Shown here piece by piece: positions 63,665 to 64,000 of a stretch of 64,000 nt of DNA. The position numbers were made by a program, and so were the translations under genes. The DNA is from Paenibacillus etheri (GTDB taxonomy: Bacteria > Bacillota > Bacilli > Paenibacillales > Paenibacillaceae). The DNA lies in assembly GCF_001012825.1 (NCBI RefSeq), contig NZ_LCZJ02000028.1, positions 296-64,295 on the forward strand. The letters are read 5' to 3'. The notes beneath the pieces were generated by a model. The model did not search any database. It had not been told where the DNA came from and was given only the letters and a program-made list of their open reading frames with translations. Within the stretch, counting starts at the first letter, position 1, and every line of letters begins with the position of its first letter.

Positions 63665-64000
63665 TCACATGAAATTGTGCTGTAGCAGCACTAAGACTAG
63701 TAGCAGCACAGCCTCTAGCAGCTCATTCAGCGCGCCGTACACATCGCCGGTGAGCCCGCCAAGCCGGCTGCTGATCCGCCGCGCAGCCACGGTGCCGCTG
63801 GCCAAGGCTGCAGCCGGCAGCAGTAACGCTGCAGCCAGATGCAGCGGCCACGCGTCTAAGCCCGCGCCGAGCGCCAGGGGCGCAGCGGCTGCGGCTAGCG
63901 AGAGCAGCGCGGCTATCGCCAGCGCGCGCCGCTCATGCGAGGGAGCGAGGCCGGCGAAACTCGCGGCCAGCCCCTCGTTCCCGCGGGCAATGGGATAACG
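63665..64000 (-). CDS. cobS: Adenosylcobinamide-GDP ribazoletransferase, C-terminal fragment
   Basis: Only the last ~111 residues are in the window; the gene continues past the right edge. The signature GGLTGDVYGALNELLEAVLLL near the C-terminus is that of CobS, which joins alpha-ribazole to AdoCbi-GDP in the last steps of B12 synthesis, in the membrane. Hydrophobic, Ala/Leu-rich, and very GC-rich (GCG/CTG/GGC codons) compared with every other gene in the window. Confidence 0.88.
   Translation of the reverse strand, partial: RYPIARGNEGLAASFAGLAPSHERRALAIAALLSLAAAAAPLALGAGLDAWPLHLAAALLLPAAALASGTVAARRISSRLGGLTGDVYGALNELLEAVLLLVLVLLQHNFM

Noticed and set aside
63669-63998. Plus-strand 109-codon frame at the right edge
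   Set aside because: The minus strand encodes the clear CobS C-terminus; the Ala/Ser-rich plus frame is its shadow.

Overview
The window looks like chromosomal DNA from a low-to-mid GC, Gram-positive, spore-forming-type Bacillota, most likely a Paenibacillus. The reasons are strong AGGAGG ribosome-binding sites with many GTG/TTG starts, a T-box in front of ilvBNC-leuA, an L20-type leader in front of infC-rpmI-rplT, the mnmL-mnmM (ytqA-ytqB) pair, B. subtilis-like nupNOPQ and yclNOPQ transporters, and an ECF sigma/anti-sigma pair. I found no tRNA or rRNA gene, insertion sequence, prophage or CRISPR array. The genus is inferred from gene content only.

Layout. 1-3.1 kb: a secreted modular adhesin on the minus strand, cut by the window edge inside a Thr-Pro stalk. 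3.4-8.9 kb: the ilvB-ilvN-ilvC-leuA branched-chain amino-acid operon with a T-box leader, a consensus promoter and two intercistronic hairpins. 9-15 kb: an acetyltransferase, a Gly/Tyr-rich protein with an Sm-like N-terminus, and a four-gene nucleoside ABC importer. 15-21.4 kb: a thioesterase, infC-rpmI-rplT (with a probable AUC start), a membrane glycosyltransferase, a PAP2 phosphatase, a glycolipid-type glycosyltransferase and trmB. 21.6-31.2 kb: a small protein, mnmL-mnmM, manA, a lysophospholipase-like hydrolase, a B12-binding radical SAM protein, recQ, a non-coding stretch that looks structured, and an RluD-type pseudouridine synthase. 31.2-43.8 kb: mixed accessory genes, including an acetyltransferase behind a possible leader peptide, TetR-oleate hydratase, an FrnE-like protein, apbE, a seven-repeat RCC1-like protein, a YfcE phosphodiesterase and an ECF sigma/anti-sigma pair with its own ECF-type promoter. 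43.9-47.8 kb: the Fur-controlled petrobactin-type siderophore importer. 47.9-52.4 kb: small regulators and enzymes, a decayed monooxygenase gene and an orphan SUKH protein.

52.5-60.1 kb is the most interesting part. Nine minus-strand genes are packed with 1-26 nt overlaps or near-zero gaps: an acyl-CoA ligase, a thiolase lacking its second catalytic cysteine, a HadA/HadB-like split dehydratase, a ketoreductase, a complete ECF energising module (A1, A2, T) without a substrate-binding S component, and a FabK/nitronate-monooxygenase-type flavoprotein. Together the enzymes could make up one full round of acyl-chain chemistry tied to a vitamin-type transporter.

60.3-64 kb: a queuosine-precursor transporter behind a class I preQ1 riboswitch, a methyl-accepting chemotaxis protein, a YnfA membrane protein, and the GC-rich 3' end of cobS at the right edge.
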